Positions 37,281-46,708 of a DNA stretch of 64,000 nt are shown here, piece by piece. Position 1 is the stretch's first letter; each line of letters begins with the position of its first letter. A model generated the notes under the pieces. That model was not told where the DNA came from and made no database searches. It was given only the letters and a program-made list of their open reading frames with translations. A program made the position numbers and the translations under genes. This stretch comes from JBFGFX01 sp965232455. Lineage in GTDB: Bacteria; Pseudomonadota; Gammaproteobacteria; Steroidobacterales; Woeseiaceae. The stretch is taken from contig OZ246981.1 in the NCBI GenBank assembly GCA_965232455.1, forward strand, positions 2,728,001 to 2,792,000. Direction: 5' to 3'.

Positions 37281-37296
37281 CCGGACGCTTTGGCGG

Positions 37297-37318
37297 GTCG
37301 CCCGTCAGGACGGGCGAT
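37297..37318. repeat. REP-like palindrome
   Basis: GTCGCCCGTC and GACGGGCGAT flank AG, a near-perfect 10-bp inverted repeat almost identical to the one at 14352-14373. It sits between the convergent ends of the OsmC gene and an aldehyde dehydrogenase gene. Confidence 0.75.
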
Positions 37319-37344
37319 ACAAAGCTCGGCAGTATTGGCAAACC

Positions 37345-38823
37345 CTAGAAAAACCACCCCGGCGGTCCCGATATGCTGTGCGGTTCCATGAAATCGAGGA
37401 TGCCCTCGTAACCGAGATTGCGGCCGACGCCGCTCTGCTTGAAGCCGCCGAACGGGCCGCGATGGTCCTGCGCCATTGGCCCGTGCCCGTTGACGTAGGT
37501 ATAACCGACCTCCAGCCGCCGTGCTATCGACATCGCGCGATCCCGGTCCGCCGTCCAGACGGACGAACACAGACCGTACTCGGTATCGTTGGCCATGCGA
37601 ACCGCGTCATCGTCGTCGGAAAACGGGAGTATCGGAACGACAGGCCCGAATTGTTCTTCCTGCACCACACGCGCATCGGGATCGCAGTCGGTAACGACGG
37701 TCGGGCGCTGGAAGTATCCACCGCGGTAGGTCTCTTCGTCCGCGATCCGGCCAAGCTCGATGACGCGGGCGCCCTGCCGCCGCGAGTCCTCGATGAGTTC
37801 TCGGACGACGCCGAGCTGCCCCTCGTTGTTCAACGGTCCCATGGTCACGTCCGGGTCGAGCCCATCGCCGACGACGATACGGTCGGTCCCCGCCGTGAAC
37901 TTCTCCAGGAACTCGGTGTAACGCGACCGGTGAACGTAGATTCGCTTGACCGCCATGCATATCTGGCCGGCCGTCATGAACGTGCCCAGGACAAAACGCT
38001 GCATGGCCCCGGCGTCGAGCTCCGCGTCGTCGAGCACGAGCGCCGGATCGTTGCCGCCCAGTTCGAGCGTAACGGCTTTGAGCGTGTCGGCCGAAACCTT
38101 CATGACGTGCCTGCCGGCGCGGATACTACCGGTAAAGTTCACCTTCCGAACCAGCGGATTCGAGATCATTTCATCGCCAATCTCGGACGGCGGGCTGGCA
38201 ATCGCGTTGACGACGCCGGGCGGCAGGGTCTCGGCGAGCATGCGCAGCGTCCGCAGCGGCGCAATCGGCGACTGCTCCGCGACTTTCACGACGACGGTGT
38301 TGCCGGTAATCAGCGCCTGCGGCAATTTCGCCCCGAGAATCGACAGGGGCCAATTCCAGGGCACGATCAGTGACGCGACTCCACGCGGCTGACGGGTAAC
38401 GACGGTGTCGAGCGGCGGCGCGGCGAGTCGTTCGTCCGTGGACAGCCGATCCGCCTGAGCCGCACACCACTCGAAACGGTCGCCGAAGCGGCTGAATTCG
38501 ATGCCCGCCTCTTTGAGAATCTTGCCATGCTCGCGAGTGAACAGGCGAATACGCGCGTTCAGGTCATCCTGGCTCGCCGTCAGCTTTGCGGCCGCCTTCC
38601 GCAGATAGTCGGCGCGCTCGTGAAAACTCGCGGCTGACCAGGCGGGAAACGCCTTGTGTGCGGCTTCGATAGCCTGACGAACGTCGTCTCTATCGGCGAG
38701 CGCGGCGGTTCCGACGATCTCGGACGGCCGGGCGGGATTGACGACGTCGTAGCGACGGCCGGCCGCCGCGGGCCGCCACTCACCGTCAATGACGTTCTGC
38801 GCTTCGTTATCCGACGTGGTCAC
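37345..38823 (-). CDS. NAD(P)-dependent aldehyde dehydrogenase (aromatic aldehyde candidate)
   Basis: This 492-residue ALDH has catalytic Glu254 (LELGGNDPA) and Cys289 (TAGQICMAVKR), the IVPWNWPLS cofactor segment and a C-terminal FGGFKQSGVGRNLG motif. It begins 39 bp after the SDR gene stop, suggesting an alcohol to aldehyde to acid pair. Position next to pobA and the SDR suggests coniferyl aldehyde, vanillin or 4-hydroxybenzaldehyde as substrate. It is not LigC, which belongs to the unrelated GFO/IDH/MocA family. Confidence 0.88.
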   Translation of the reverse strand: MTTSDNEAQNVIDGEWRPAAAGRRYDVVNPARPSEIVGTAALADRDDVRQAIEAAHKAFPAWSAASFHERADYLRKAAAKLTASQDDLNARIRLFTREHGKILKEAGIEFSRFGDRFEWCAAQADRLSTDERLAAPPLDTVVTRQPRGVASLIVPWNWPLSILGAKLPQALITGNTVVVKVAEQSPIAPLRTLRMLAETLPPGVVNAIASPPSEIGDEMISNPLVRKVNFTGSIRAGRHVMKVSADTLKAVTLELGGNDPALVLDDAELDAGAMQRFVLGTFMTAGQICMAVKRIYVHRSRYTEFLEKFTAGTDRIVVGDGLDPDVTMGPLNNEGQLGVVRELIEDSRRQGARVIELGRIADEETYRGGYFQRPTVVTDCDPDARVVQEEQFGPVVPILPFSDDDDAVRMANDTEYGLCSSVWTADRDRAMSIARRLEVGYTYVNGHGPMAQDHRGPFGGFKQSGVGRNLGYEGILDFMEPHSISGPPGWFF

Positions 38824-38862
38824 CGATGCTCCCGTGTATTTTGTACGACCGGCCGGCCTTCA

Positions 38863-39642
38863 TCACGTCAGGCCGTGCACGTGATCCATCACGTGTGCGG
38901 CAAGCCCGCCGTCGACCGGCAGATTCGCCCCGCGAATCCATGCGCTGGCGTCGGCGCACAAGAACGCGACAACGGGCGCAATGTCCGTCGGGCGCCCCGG
39001 TCTGTCCATGACTTTCATGTCCTCCGCGGCACGCTCACCCAGAGTCGCGATGAAGTCTTTGAGAATCGGCGTATCAACGGGACCGGGACAGATACTGTTC
39101 ATGCGGATCCCGCGATCGCGCCAGGTCCAACGGTTCTGCATTGTCCAGACGTTGACGATCTCTTTTGAGAAAAAGTAGCTGCGGGCGCCTTCCGCATCGT
39201 GCTTTGCAACCATGTCATGGACGTTATCGAAAGTCGCATTGGCAATGAAGTCCCTTACCGCGTCGACGGCGTTCATCCACCCCGAGCCCGCAAGTGACGA
39301 CACGTTGACGATGGCGGCGCCGTCGTTGAGGTTGCCGATCATCTGCTCGGTCATGCACTTCAGGCCCAGCGCGTTGACGGCGAGCACTTGCGCCGCCGGC
39401 GACGTCGGCGGCAATCCTGCGATGTTGCACAGTGCATCGACTCCCGGACCGATGCGGTCAACCGCCGCTGAAATGGACGCCGGGTCGGACAGATCCGCCT
39501 CGATGAACTGATCGACATTGACGTCGACGGGTCGCCGATCGACACCGACTATCTCCGCACCCGCTTCATTCATCAGTCTCGCCGACTCCGCGCCGATCCC
39601 CGATGCGGCGCCCGTCACGACGATTTTCTTGCCGCGCAACAT
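38863..39642 (-). CDS. Short-chain dehydrogenase, coniferyl-alcohol-dehydrogenase-like
   Basis: The 259-residue SDR has the cofactor motif TGAASGIG (10-17), NIAG, the NVSS catalytic serine and YFFSK as the YxxxK site. The acidic residue in GVDRRP after strand 2 indicates NAD preference. Overall it resembles CalA of Pseudomonas, including CNIAGLPPTSPAAQVLAVNALGLK, MNSICPGPVDTPIL and PVDGGLA. With the following ALDH it could take coniferyl alcohol to ferulate or a related benzylic alcohol to the acid. Substrate assignment is by resemblance only. Confidence 0.8.
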   Translation of the reverse strand: MLRGKKIVVTGAASGIGAESARLMNEAGAEIVGVDRRPVDVNVDQFIEADLSDPASISAAVDRIGPGVDALCNIAGLPPTSPAAQVLAVNALGLKCMTEQMIGNLNDGAAIVNVSSLAGSGWMNAVDAVRDFIANATFDNVHDMVAKHDAEGARSYFFSKEIVNVWTMQNRWTWRDRGIRMNSICPGPVDTPILKDFIATLGERAAEDMKVMDRPGRPTDIAPVVAFLCADASAWIRGANLPVDGGLAAHVMDHVHGLT

Positions 39643-40019
39643 GGTTCTTCCCCGTGAGGTTCAGAACCAACCACTATAACCCCGCGCACGGACCGGGCGA
39701 ACGCCTGCCGACAAGTTTGCATCGCCTGGCAGCCAGAATTCATGTTTCCGAGGCGCGGGGGTCGTTCGGCATGCAGCGCAATCCATCCGATGACGGGATC
39801 GGTCATGTGCACGACCGCAAACGCCGCGCTCCAAGCCCGCAGCAATTTTCATGGCGCGAAAACGTTTAATTATGATGATTCGATGCGAATCCGCGCATAA
39901 TTATTTGCGGCAACTATCAGCGCTGATCTGGCGTGTTTTTGCGCCGACCTTGCGGATCGAACTGCATCGTTCGGCACCTGGCGCACGGTCTTGCGAATGT
40001 CCGAATCGGGGGGAGAACC
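39643..40019. other. Divergent promoter region between SDR and TonB receptor
   Basis: No gene is supported in these 377 bp; the short frames have no recognisable start or domain. An AT-rich element with TAATTATG (39867-39874) and CATAATTA (39896-39903), 21 bp apart, is the main feature and may bind a regulator of the receptor. Confidence 0.5.
39867..39903. promoter_or_regulatory. AT-rich inverted repeat upstream of TonB receptor
   Basis: TAATTATG and CATAATTA form a perfect 8-bp inverted repeat with a 21-base spacer, 117 bp upstream of the receptor ATG. Its AT content contrasts with the GC-rich surroundings. Confidence 0.4.
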
Positions 40020-42467
40020 ATGCTCAAGAGACGTTCAGCAGTTTGCGCAATCGCGGCGGTTGTCCTTGCATCGGGCGGAACGCCGGGCATCGTTTCGGCG
40101 CAGGACGGCGCGGACGACGGTCGCCTCGAGGAAATTGTGGTTACGTCGAGACGCCGCGAAGAAAGCGTACAAAACGTACCGATCTCCATTGCGGCATTCG
40201 ATTACGAGGAACTCGAGCTGCGCGGCATCACCGAACTCGAAGACCTGAACACCGCGGTGCCCAACGTTACGATGGCCGGAAGTGAATTGACGGGTCCTTC
40301 CACCGGCGCGTCCGACCCCGCTCGCTACACGATTCGCGGGCTGCCGGGCGTGGGCGTCTACATCGACGGTATCTGGGACGCGAACAATACGAACACCCTG
40401 ACGTCGAACATCGTCGACGTCGAACGCATCGAGGTATTGCGAGGTCCTCAGGGCACGCTTTTCGGAAAGAACACGCTCGGCGGCGCCATACAGATCGTCA
40501 CCGCCCGGCCCGCCGACGAGTTCGCCGCACGCGTTGGGGTCACGGTGGGCAGCGACGAGCGTTTCGACGTCACGGGCCGCGTGGACATCCCCATCAACGA
40601 CAGCTTGAAAACCAAGTGGACGGCGGCCTCTCTGAAGCGGGACGGCTACATCGACAGCGTCACCATCGATCAGTCCTACGGCGACACCGATCAAACGGTG
40701 CTCAGGGGCGACATACTCTGGTCACCGTCGGAGTCGTTCAACGCCAGATTCATCTACGAGCAAAACGATACGAATCAGGACGGCATCCCGCGCATCACCA
40801 CGGGATTGACGGCGGGTTCCGACCCGAACACACCCATCTGCGCAACCGCCTGCGCCTATAACATCGTCGCTGCCGCGGGTACGAACCCGCTCATCAGCCC
40901 GATCAACAACGAAACGCACGTTTCCGGCTTTGCCGGAGGCGATCTGGACTTCTTCGAGAACCGCTCGGTGCAGACCGTGCCGGGTTTCATATCCGATACC
41001 GACAGCTTCACGCTCGACCTCAACTGGTTCATCAATGATTCGATCAGCGTTCGCTCCCTAACGGGCATCAAGGAGACCGACCGCAAGCTGGCTCTCGACT
41101 TCGACGGTACCGAGTACATCCTGTTGCAGCAGAATCAGTTTCACGAAGACAAGCAATCCACCCAGGAATTGCAGCTGATCGGCAATCACGAACGGTTCAA
41201 CTGGGTGCTGGGTGCCTTCCTGTTCGACGACGAGAGCACCGAGTATCAGGCCCGTTACGCTTATACGGAATTCAACGGTCAGAGCCCGGCGGGTATCCCG
41301 GGCAATCGCTGCGACCGGTCGACCGGCCAGTACGCCCTCGTGCAGCCCACCGGCGATTTTGCCGTCGTCAATGATGCGATAGCCTGTTTCAGTTTTACAC
41401 CCAGCACGCCGAGTCTCGAGCTCCATGCGGGTGACGGTTATGCGCTCTTCGGGGAAGGTACGTTTTCCGTAACCGACCGTTTCGACGTCACCCTTGGACT
41501 GCGTTTTACCGACGAAACGCGGCGGGAAGCGCGGTTCGCTCCCGGGCTCGCACAAAACCGCGATCCGAACGTCTTTACGTCCGGAAACCCGTATCAGCGA
41601 GCCAGGACCTTTCTCGACGAAGAGGCTGATTTCGACGCGGTAACGGGCCGACTCGCGCTGCAATACCGTTTCAACGACGACACCATGGTTTACGGCAGCT
41701 ATAGTGAGGGTTTCAACGCGGGCCGAATCAATTCCTACACGCCGCCGTTCTTTGCGCCGCCGTTCATCCTGCCGATCAATGAGGAAACGGTCGAAACGGT
41801 TGAATTCGGCATCAAGTCGGACTGGCTCGAAGGGCGCCTGCGGGTCAACGCATCGGTGTTTCTGAACGACTTCGAGGATTTGCATGCCCCGATAACGACG
41901 CTCAATGCCGCCGGCGCTCCCGTGCCGTTGCAGACGACCCTCAACGTGGGCTCGGCATCGGCCGACGGTGTCGAGGTCGACGCAACCTGGCTGCTGAACG
42001 ACAACTGGCGGGTTGACGTGAGCATTGCAGCCATCGACACCGAATACGACGAACTGTTGCTGCCGGACGACGACGCGATCGACGTCGGGTTCGGCGACAA
42101 CTTTTTTTCGCTGGCCAGCGAGTTCCCGCGAGCGCCGGACACCTCGTACACCGCCGGAATCCAATACGACGCCGACGTGCCAGGCGGCGGCGCAATTACG
42201 AGCCGCCTGCAATACGGGTGGCGCGACGATACGCGAATGCATCCGAACGACGCCATCGCCGTGATACAGCCGTCTTACGGACTGCTCAATTTCCGCCTGC
42301 ATTACCACTCGCCGGAGCGGAATTACAGGATCTCGCTGTTTGGCGACAACCTTACCGACGAGGAATACCTGATCAGCGCGTTCAGCACGGAAAACCTCGG
42401 GGTTTCGCTGTCCACCGCCGGACGGCCGCTGCAAGTGGGCGCGGAACTGACGTTTTTCATCAACTGA
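40020..42467 (+). CDS. TonB-dependent outer-membrane receptor
   Basis: The 815-residue receptor starts at an ATG with a GGGGGAGA ribosome site and has a signal peptide cut near VSAQDG. The TonB box region is LEEIVVTSRRREESVQNVP. The plug has LPGVGVYIDG and LRGPQGTLFGKNTLGGAIQI, and the barrel ends normally with an aromatic C-terminus (VGAELTFFIN). Placement beside lignin-type aromatic genes suggests aromatic uptake, as reported for some receptors in sphingomonads, but siderophore or vitamin uptake cannot be excluded. An intrinsic terminator follows at 42504-42540. Confidence 0.93.
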   Translation: MLKRRSAVCAIAAVVLASGGTPGIVSAQDGADDGRLEEIVVTSRRREESVQNVPISIAAFDYEELELRGITELEDLNTAVPNVTMAGSELTGPSTGASDPARYTIRGLPGVGVYIDGIWDANNTNTLTSNIVDVERIEVLRGPQGTLFGKNTLGGAIQIVTARPADEFAARVGVTVGSDERFDVTGRVDIPINDSLKTKWTAASLKRDGYIDSVTIDQSYGDTDQTVLRGDILWSPSESFNARFIYEQNDTNQDGIPRITTGLTAGSDPNTPICATACAYNIVAAAGTNPLISPINNETHVSGFAGGDLDFFENRSVQTVPGFISDTDSFTLDLNWFINDSISVRSLTGIKETDRKLALDFDGTEYILLQQNQFHEDKQSTQELQLIGNHERFNWVLGAFLFDDESTEYQARYAYTEFNGQSPAGIPGNRCDRSTGQYALVQPTGDFAVVNDAIACFSFTPSTPSLELHAGDGYALFGEGTFSVTDRFDVTLGLRFTDETRREARFAPGLAQNRDPNVFTSGNPYQRARTFLDEEADFDAVTGRLALQYRFNDDTMVYGSYSEGFNAGRINSYTPPFFAPPFILPINEETVETVEFGIKSDWLEGRLRVNASVFLNDFEDLHAPITTLNAAGAPVPLQTTLNVGSASADGVEVDATWLLNDNWRVDVSIAAIDTEYDELLLPDDDAIDVGFGDNFFSLASEFPRAPDTSYTAGIQYDADVPGGGAITSRLQYGWRDDTRMHPNDAIAVIQPSYGLLNFRLHYHSPERNYRISLFGDNLTDEEYLISAFSTENLGVSLSTAGRPLQVGAELTFFIN

Positions 42468-42503
42468 CCGACCGCGGTGCAATGAACTCGACGTGCATCG
42501 TGC

Positions 42504-42540
42504 GGGCGCCTGCTTCCCCCAATCAGGCGCCCAATTTTTT
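42504..42540 (+). terminator. Intrinsic terminator of the TonB receptor
   Basis: GGGCGCCTG and CAGGCGCCC form a perfect 9-bp stem with an 11-base loop, followed after AA by six T residues. It lies 36 bp past the receptor stop. Confidence 0.88.
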
Positions 42541-42612
42541 GGTCACCGCCGTAGCACTCATCCGAGCCTGACGGCGGGCCGTCGGCGTCCGCGGGCCCGG
42601 CGCCGGCAGGTG

Positions 42613-43659
42613 TTATCGCCTGAACCGGGCGCGTTCCCAGAATTCTTCGAGATTGCCGTCGAGATACAGCGCGCGGAAAAAAGAATACGGATCACAGCCG
42701 ATTTTGGTAATCACGTTCGGCGAGAAATCGCGGTCCATGACGCGTCTGATGTATGGGGGACGCGCATAGTTCTTCGGATCGTGCAGCCACATGTCGGCGT
42801 GCAGGTAGCCCTTGTCGTCCATGAAGAAGTGTTCAACCGTATACGCATCGGCGGATATCGGCTGGCCGCGCGTGCTCATGAACGCCGGATTGAGCTTGGT
42901 GGTCGTGACGACCAGCGTGTCGCCCTGCCACTCGCCGGTCGAAAACCCCAGCGACGAGCTGGTCGCCGTGTCGGGGAATTCTCGGCCGTCCAGATAGATG
43001 CGCCGGACGTAGTCGGCGCCGTACGCAATCAGGATGTGCTCGTCCGTCGGTATGATCTCCATCGGGTAAGGCATGCCCGACGCCATCACCAGACCCATCG
43101 ATGCACAGCGGCTGTTGCCGTTGTCCATTTCCCGATAGCCGTCGATGATCGCCTGACCGCTTTCCGTCATCGAGTAGTCGAGCTTTCGAACGGGCCACAG
43201 ACCGAAGGCGCGATTCCACACGCCGCCGAGGTCGACCGGTTCGGGGGAAGCATCTTCGTCGACAACGCGGGGCGTAGCCCGTTCTCCGGTGAACTCGCCG
43301 CCGCGCATGGGAGCGCCGAGGAAATTTCGATCGTCGTTATGGTCGAGCGCACCCTCCAGAGTGTCGCGCTCCGTCAGCCGGCCGCGGAACGTGCTGAGAT
43401 GCGTGGTATCGAAACCGGTCGCCCAATCCATGTCGATCTCGAATTCGTCGCCGTTCACACGGATCGGAACCGGCCCATTGTAGATGTATGCGACGATGCG
43501 TCCGCCCTGCTCTTCAATGCTGAGATCGACGTGAGACGGCGCGCCGTTGAACGCAAAGCCTGTCGTGACGAGGTCCCAGTCGCCGACGAGTTCCGCGTTC
43601 GCGACACCGGCTCCGAGCCCGAACGCCGCCACGCACAGAGTCCTGACTTTTCGATGCAT
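42613..43659 (-). CDS. Exported protein of unknown function
   Basis: The ATG at 43659 gives 348 residues with a signal peptide ending at VANAELVG; an ATG at 43680 would add 7. The N-terminal part (GDWDLVTTGFAFNG to TLEGALD) looks like a lipocalin-like or beta-barrel module. The C-terminal part has FSTGEWQGDTLVVTTTKLNP and VEHFFMDDKGYLHADMWLHDP, phrases common in exported proteins of unknown function from proteobacteria. It may act in the periplasm with the neighbouring YceI proteins, 26 bp away on the same strand. Confidence 0.78.
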   Translation of the reverse strand: MHRKVRTLCVAAFGLGAGVANAELVGDWDLVTTGFAFNGAPSHVDLSIEEQGGRIVAYIYNGPVPIRVNGDEFEIDMDWATGFDTTHLSTFRGRLTERDTLEGALDHNDDRNFLGAPMRGGEFTGERATPRVVDEDASPEPVDLGGVWNRAFGLWPVRKLDYSMTESGQAIIDGYREMDNGNSRCASMGLVMASGMPYPMEIIPTDEHILIAYGADYVRRIYLDGREFPDTATSSSLGFSTGEWQGDTLVVTTTKLNPAFMSTRGQPISADAYTVEHFFMDDKGYLHADMWLHDPKNYARPPYIRRVMDRDFSPNVITKIGCDPYSFFRALYLDGNLEEFWERARFRR

Positions 43660-43685
43660 TGCTGTCGCCCCCATCCGCATCGCGG

Positions 43686-44384
43686 CTAATGCGAAGTTGA
43701 ACCGCTTGCAGGTACGCCCCTCGCCAGCGCCGCCGCCGCGGCGCTGTTTTCGCTGCTGCCGGCCGCAAACTCCGCTTCGATGGAGATATCGACCCGGTCG
43801 GCAACCGCGGGGATAAAACGATCGAGGTCGAAATCGGAGCGCTGCAGGCTACCCTGCGCGGAAATCCCGACAACCGGCTTTTTCGTGATCGGGTTTACCA
43901 TCGCGCCGTTAATGGTTACCGCCAAAGACAGGGGTTTGCTGATACCGCGAATGGTAACGAGCCCGTGCAGCGCACCGGTCGACTCGGTGGTCGATTCGTA
44001 GCGGTCGGCGGTGAACGTGATATGCGGATACTTGCCCGCATTGAAGAACTTTGGCGACGCCAGTTCCCTGTCGAAATAGGGTGTGTTCGTGCGGATCGAG
44101 TCCGCCTCGATCGCGACGTGCACCTTGCTGTTCTCGATATCCGCCGCATCGAGCTCCAGTTCGCCATCCAGGCTGGTCGCTCGCAACAGCGGATACGACA
44201 GGCCCTGATGCAGATAACTGAACGTTACGTACGCGTGCGTCTTGTCGAGCGCATAAATCCCGGAAGGCACTCCCAAACCGCCTTCCGCCACCGGCGCATC
44301 GGTCGCGGTGCCGTCTCCACCGCCGCAGCTAATCAGCAGTACGGCGCCACCCAACGCGATCAGCGCTCTCACATACCTGATCAT
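43686..44384 (-). CDS. YceI-family lipoprotein
   Basis: The 232-residue protein has a lipobox LISC (Cys20) and one YceI domain (YALDKTHAYVTFSYLHQGLS to FDLDRFIPAVADRVDISIEAEF). YceI proteins form a lipocalin-like barrel that binds isoprenoid quinones or similar amphiphiles. A Ser/Ala-rich tail of about 25 residues ends the protein. Its ATG overlaps the stop of the upstream DUF6152-YceI gene (TGATG), so both are translated together, and its domain is a diverged paralogue of that protein's second half. Confidence 0.88.
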   Translation of the reverse strand: MIRYVRALIALGGAVLLISCGGGDGTATDAPVAEGGLGVPSGIYALDKTHAYVTFSYLHQGLSYPLLRATSLDGELELDAADIENSKVHVAIEADSIRTNTPYFDRELASPKFFNAGKYPHITFTADRYESTTESTGALHGLVTIRGISKPLSLAVTINGAMVNPITKKPVVGISAQGSLQRSDFDLDRFIPAVADRVDISIEAEFAAGSSENSAAAAALARGVPASGSTSH

Positions 44385-45355
44385 CAGTTGGCTCTCACGA
44401 ACTCGACCTGAACCTGCAGGCGAAGTTCGTCACTCACGAACCGATCATAGGCGGTCAGTCCGTAGTCGGATCGATTGACGGTGCCGGTCGCCGAAAACCC
44501 GATCATTTCCTTGCGGACCATTCTGTTCATCGCCGCGGAGTTGATGGTCACATCGAGCGAGACCGGCCTGGTGACGCCAGCGACGGTCAGATCGCCGCTG
44601 AGGACACCCGTGTTTTCGGACGTTTCCCGATAAGCGCTGCTGGAAAAAACGATATCCGGATGGTTTTCCACATCAAAATACTCGCTGCTGCGAAGCTCGT
44701 CGTCGAGCTCCGCGACACCCGAGTCGATGCTCGCGGCGTCGATGGTGATGTTTACCTTGCTGTCAGCCATGTTGCGGCCGTCCAGAACCAACTCCGCGTC
44801 AAATTCCTGAAAGTGGAGCTGGGGATTGGACAAACCCAAATGCGAATACGAAAAAGTCAGATACGCATGCGTTTCGTCCAACTCGTAGCGCCCGGCGGAA
44901 ACGGCGGTCGCGATCGACTCGAATTCCTTTTCCGGGGCGCCGTCGGCTGCGTCTTTGTTCAACTCGGCATTCGTCGTCGTCAGGGATCGCACCGGCGAGA
45001 TTACCCGGCCGCTCGGCAGAGTCACCGTGGTTATCGACATGCGCTTGGTATCGTTTCGTCCCAGGATTCCCGTCACCGTGAGCTCGTCGCCTACCTCGAT
45101 CGTGTCCTTCGTCCACCCCATCCGGCCGAGCATCATGAGATTCATGGTTTCGAGGTCCCAGAGTTCGGTCGAACCGTCGTCATTTGTCACCTCGAGGTAA
45201 TAACGCGCATGCGGATTCTTGTACATCACCTCGGTGACGGTACCCTGAATGGTGCCCTCCTTGCCGGCCTCGTAATCGGCCGCGAACGCGTGGTGCGCGT
45301 AGGAACTATTCGCTAGGGTGCAGGCAAGTAACGCCGCGATGAACAATCTGGCCAT
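44384..45355 (-). CDS. DUF6152-YceI fusion protein, exported
   Basis: After a signal peptide (ends near SSYAHH), residues about 20-120 match the DUF6152 module (EGTIQGTVTEVMYKNPHARYYLEV, WDLETMNLMMLGRMGW, GDELTVTGILGR). A linker leads to a YceI domain (about 155-323: YELDETHAYLTFSYSHLGLS to RSDYGLTAYDRFVSDELRLQVQVEF). The fusion links two periplasmic small-molecule-binding-type modules. A stand-alone DUF6152 protein is encoded at 13534-14310. The gene is divergent from the b561-YceI fusion gene at 45535. Confidence 0.85.
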   Translation of the reverse strand: MARLFIAALLACTLANSSYAHHAFAADYEAGKEGTIQGTVTEVMYKNPHARYYLEVTNDDGSTELWDLETMNLMMLGRMGWTKDTIEVGDELTVTGILGRNDTKRMSITTVTLPSGRVISPVRSLTTTNAELNKDAADGAPEKEFESIATAVSAGRYELDETHAYLTFSYSHLGLSNPQLHFQEFDAELVLDGRNMADSKVNITIDAASIDSGVAELDDELRSSEYFDVENHPDIVFSSSAYRETSENTGVLSGDLTVAGVTRPVSLDVTINSAAMNRMVRKEMIGFSATGTVNRSDYGLTAYDRFVSDELRLQVQVEFVRAN

Positions 45356-45534
45356 AGTGTTCCCCCAACCTGTGCGGCCGTCGTCGTGATGTTAGAGAGT
45401 CCGGGTCGAATTATCACATGCGTCGGGGATTGCCCAATGCCCTATTTTGCTCTGCGTTACAAACCGTCGTTCGTGTCTTCATCGGTTTCAGTGTGATAGT
45501 GTCGCCACGTCGAAAACGCCGCGAGAGAGCAAAC

Positions 45535-46674
45535 ATGGAGTCCAGCGCCGCCGCCGGCTCGACCGGAGACCGCTACAACGCGTTTGCCAGGCTGCTGCAC
45601 TGGCTGATCGCCGGTCTGATCGTCCTGCAATACGCCCTCGCGCGAATGGCCGAGGGCGCGGAAGAAGACGGCTCGAAATTTCGTGAGCTGGTGCTGCTCG
45701 CCAATCACAAATCGGTGGGATTGAGTATTCTGGCGCTGGTCGTGGTGCGGCTGGCCTGGCGATTGTTTCAGGCCCCGCCCGCGCCGGTGCCGATGCCCGA
45801 TTGGCAGCGCAGGGCCTCGCTGATCAGTCACTGGTCCTTTTACGCCTTGCTGCTGGTCCTCCCGGTGAGCGGCTGGTTGATGTCGTCCGCCTCGAACATA
45901 TCCGTGAGCTGGTTCAACCTGTTCCAACTGCCCGATTTCGTGGCGCCGGACGAGCGGCTCGAGGAGCTGTTCGAGGGCATCCACGAAACGCTTACCAAAG
46001 TACTCCTCCTGCTCGCGCTGATCCACGTCGGCGCCGCGTTGAAACACACGTTCATCGATCGCGACGGCATCCTGCGGCGAATTTCTTCGCCTGCCGGGCT
46101 CATTGCGTTTGTTGTCGTCATCATCGCCGGCATCATGCTTCTTACGCCGGCCAGCCGCGCACAGGAGCCCGAGCCCGCATTGTGGAACATCGACTACGGA
46201 AAAAGCGCCATCCGTTTCACCGCCGAACAAGCGGGTGCCGAGTTTGAAGGTGAGTGGAAAGAATGGTCGGCGGAGCTGCGCTTCGATCCGGATGCACTGG
46301 GCTCGAGTTCGTTCAGCGTTGCGGTGACCGTCGCCGGCGTCGACACGCTGGATCGGGAACGTGACGAAACCCTGCTCGATCCCGAGTTCTTCGACGGCGC
46401 CAGCTTTCCCCTGGTCCACTACCGGGCAAACGCCTTCTCCGCCGGCGCGGAGGACGGCGTTTTCATCGCCGACGGCGCTATCGAGGTCAAAGGCAGCGCG
46501 ACACCGGCCAAGCTACGGTTTACGGTCGAACGCAGCGCGGACAAAGTGCTGCTCAGGGGTCGCACGACACTGGACCGGCTGGCGCTGAAGGTCGGCATCG
46601 GTGAATGGAAAGACACTGCGTGGATCGGCCAGCATGTCGACGTCGACGTGCGCGTCGAGGCAAGCGTCCAATAA
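45535..46674 (+). CDS. Cytochrome b561-YceI fusion protein
   Basis: The ATG at 45535, with GAGAGAG upstream, gives 379 residues. The first part is a four-helix cytochrome b561 with haem histidines in FARLLHWLIAG, LLANHKSVGL, LISHWSFYALLL and LIHVGAALKH. A fifth helix near residue 190 leads to a periplasmic YceI domain (WNIDYGKSAIRFTAEQAG to the C-terminus). It would move electrons across the membrane, and the lipid-binding domain may hold a quinone. It forms, with its divergent neighbours, a small YceI locus. Confidence 0.88.
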   Translation: MESSAAAGSTGDRYNAFARLLHWLIAGLIVLQYALARMAEGAEEDGSKFRELVLLANHKSVGLSILALVVVRLAWRLFQAPPAPVPMPDWQRRASLISHWSFYALLLVLPVSGWLMSSASNISVSWFNLFQLPDFVAPDERLEELFEGIHETLTKVLLLLALIHVGAALKHTFIDRDGILRRISSPAGLIAFVVVIIAGIMLLTPASRAQEPEPALWNIDYGKSAIRFTAEQAGAEFEGEWKEWSAELRFDPDALGSSSFSVAVTVAGVDTLDRERDETLLDPEFFDGASFPLVHYRANAFSAGAEDGVFIADGAIEVKGSATPAKLRFTVERSADKVLLRGRTTLDRLALKVGIGEWKDTAWIGQHVDVDVRVEASVQ

Positions 46675-46708
46675 CCGTCAAGACCTTTGTGCGCCCAACG
46701 GACGGCGA

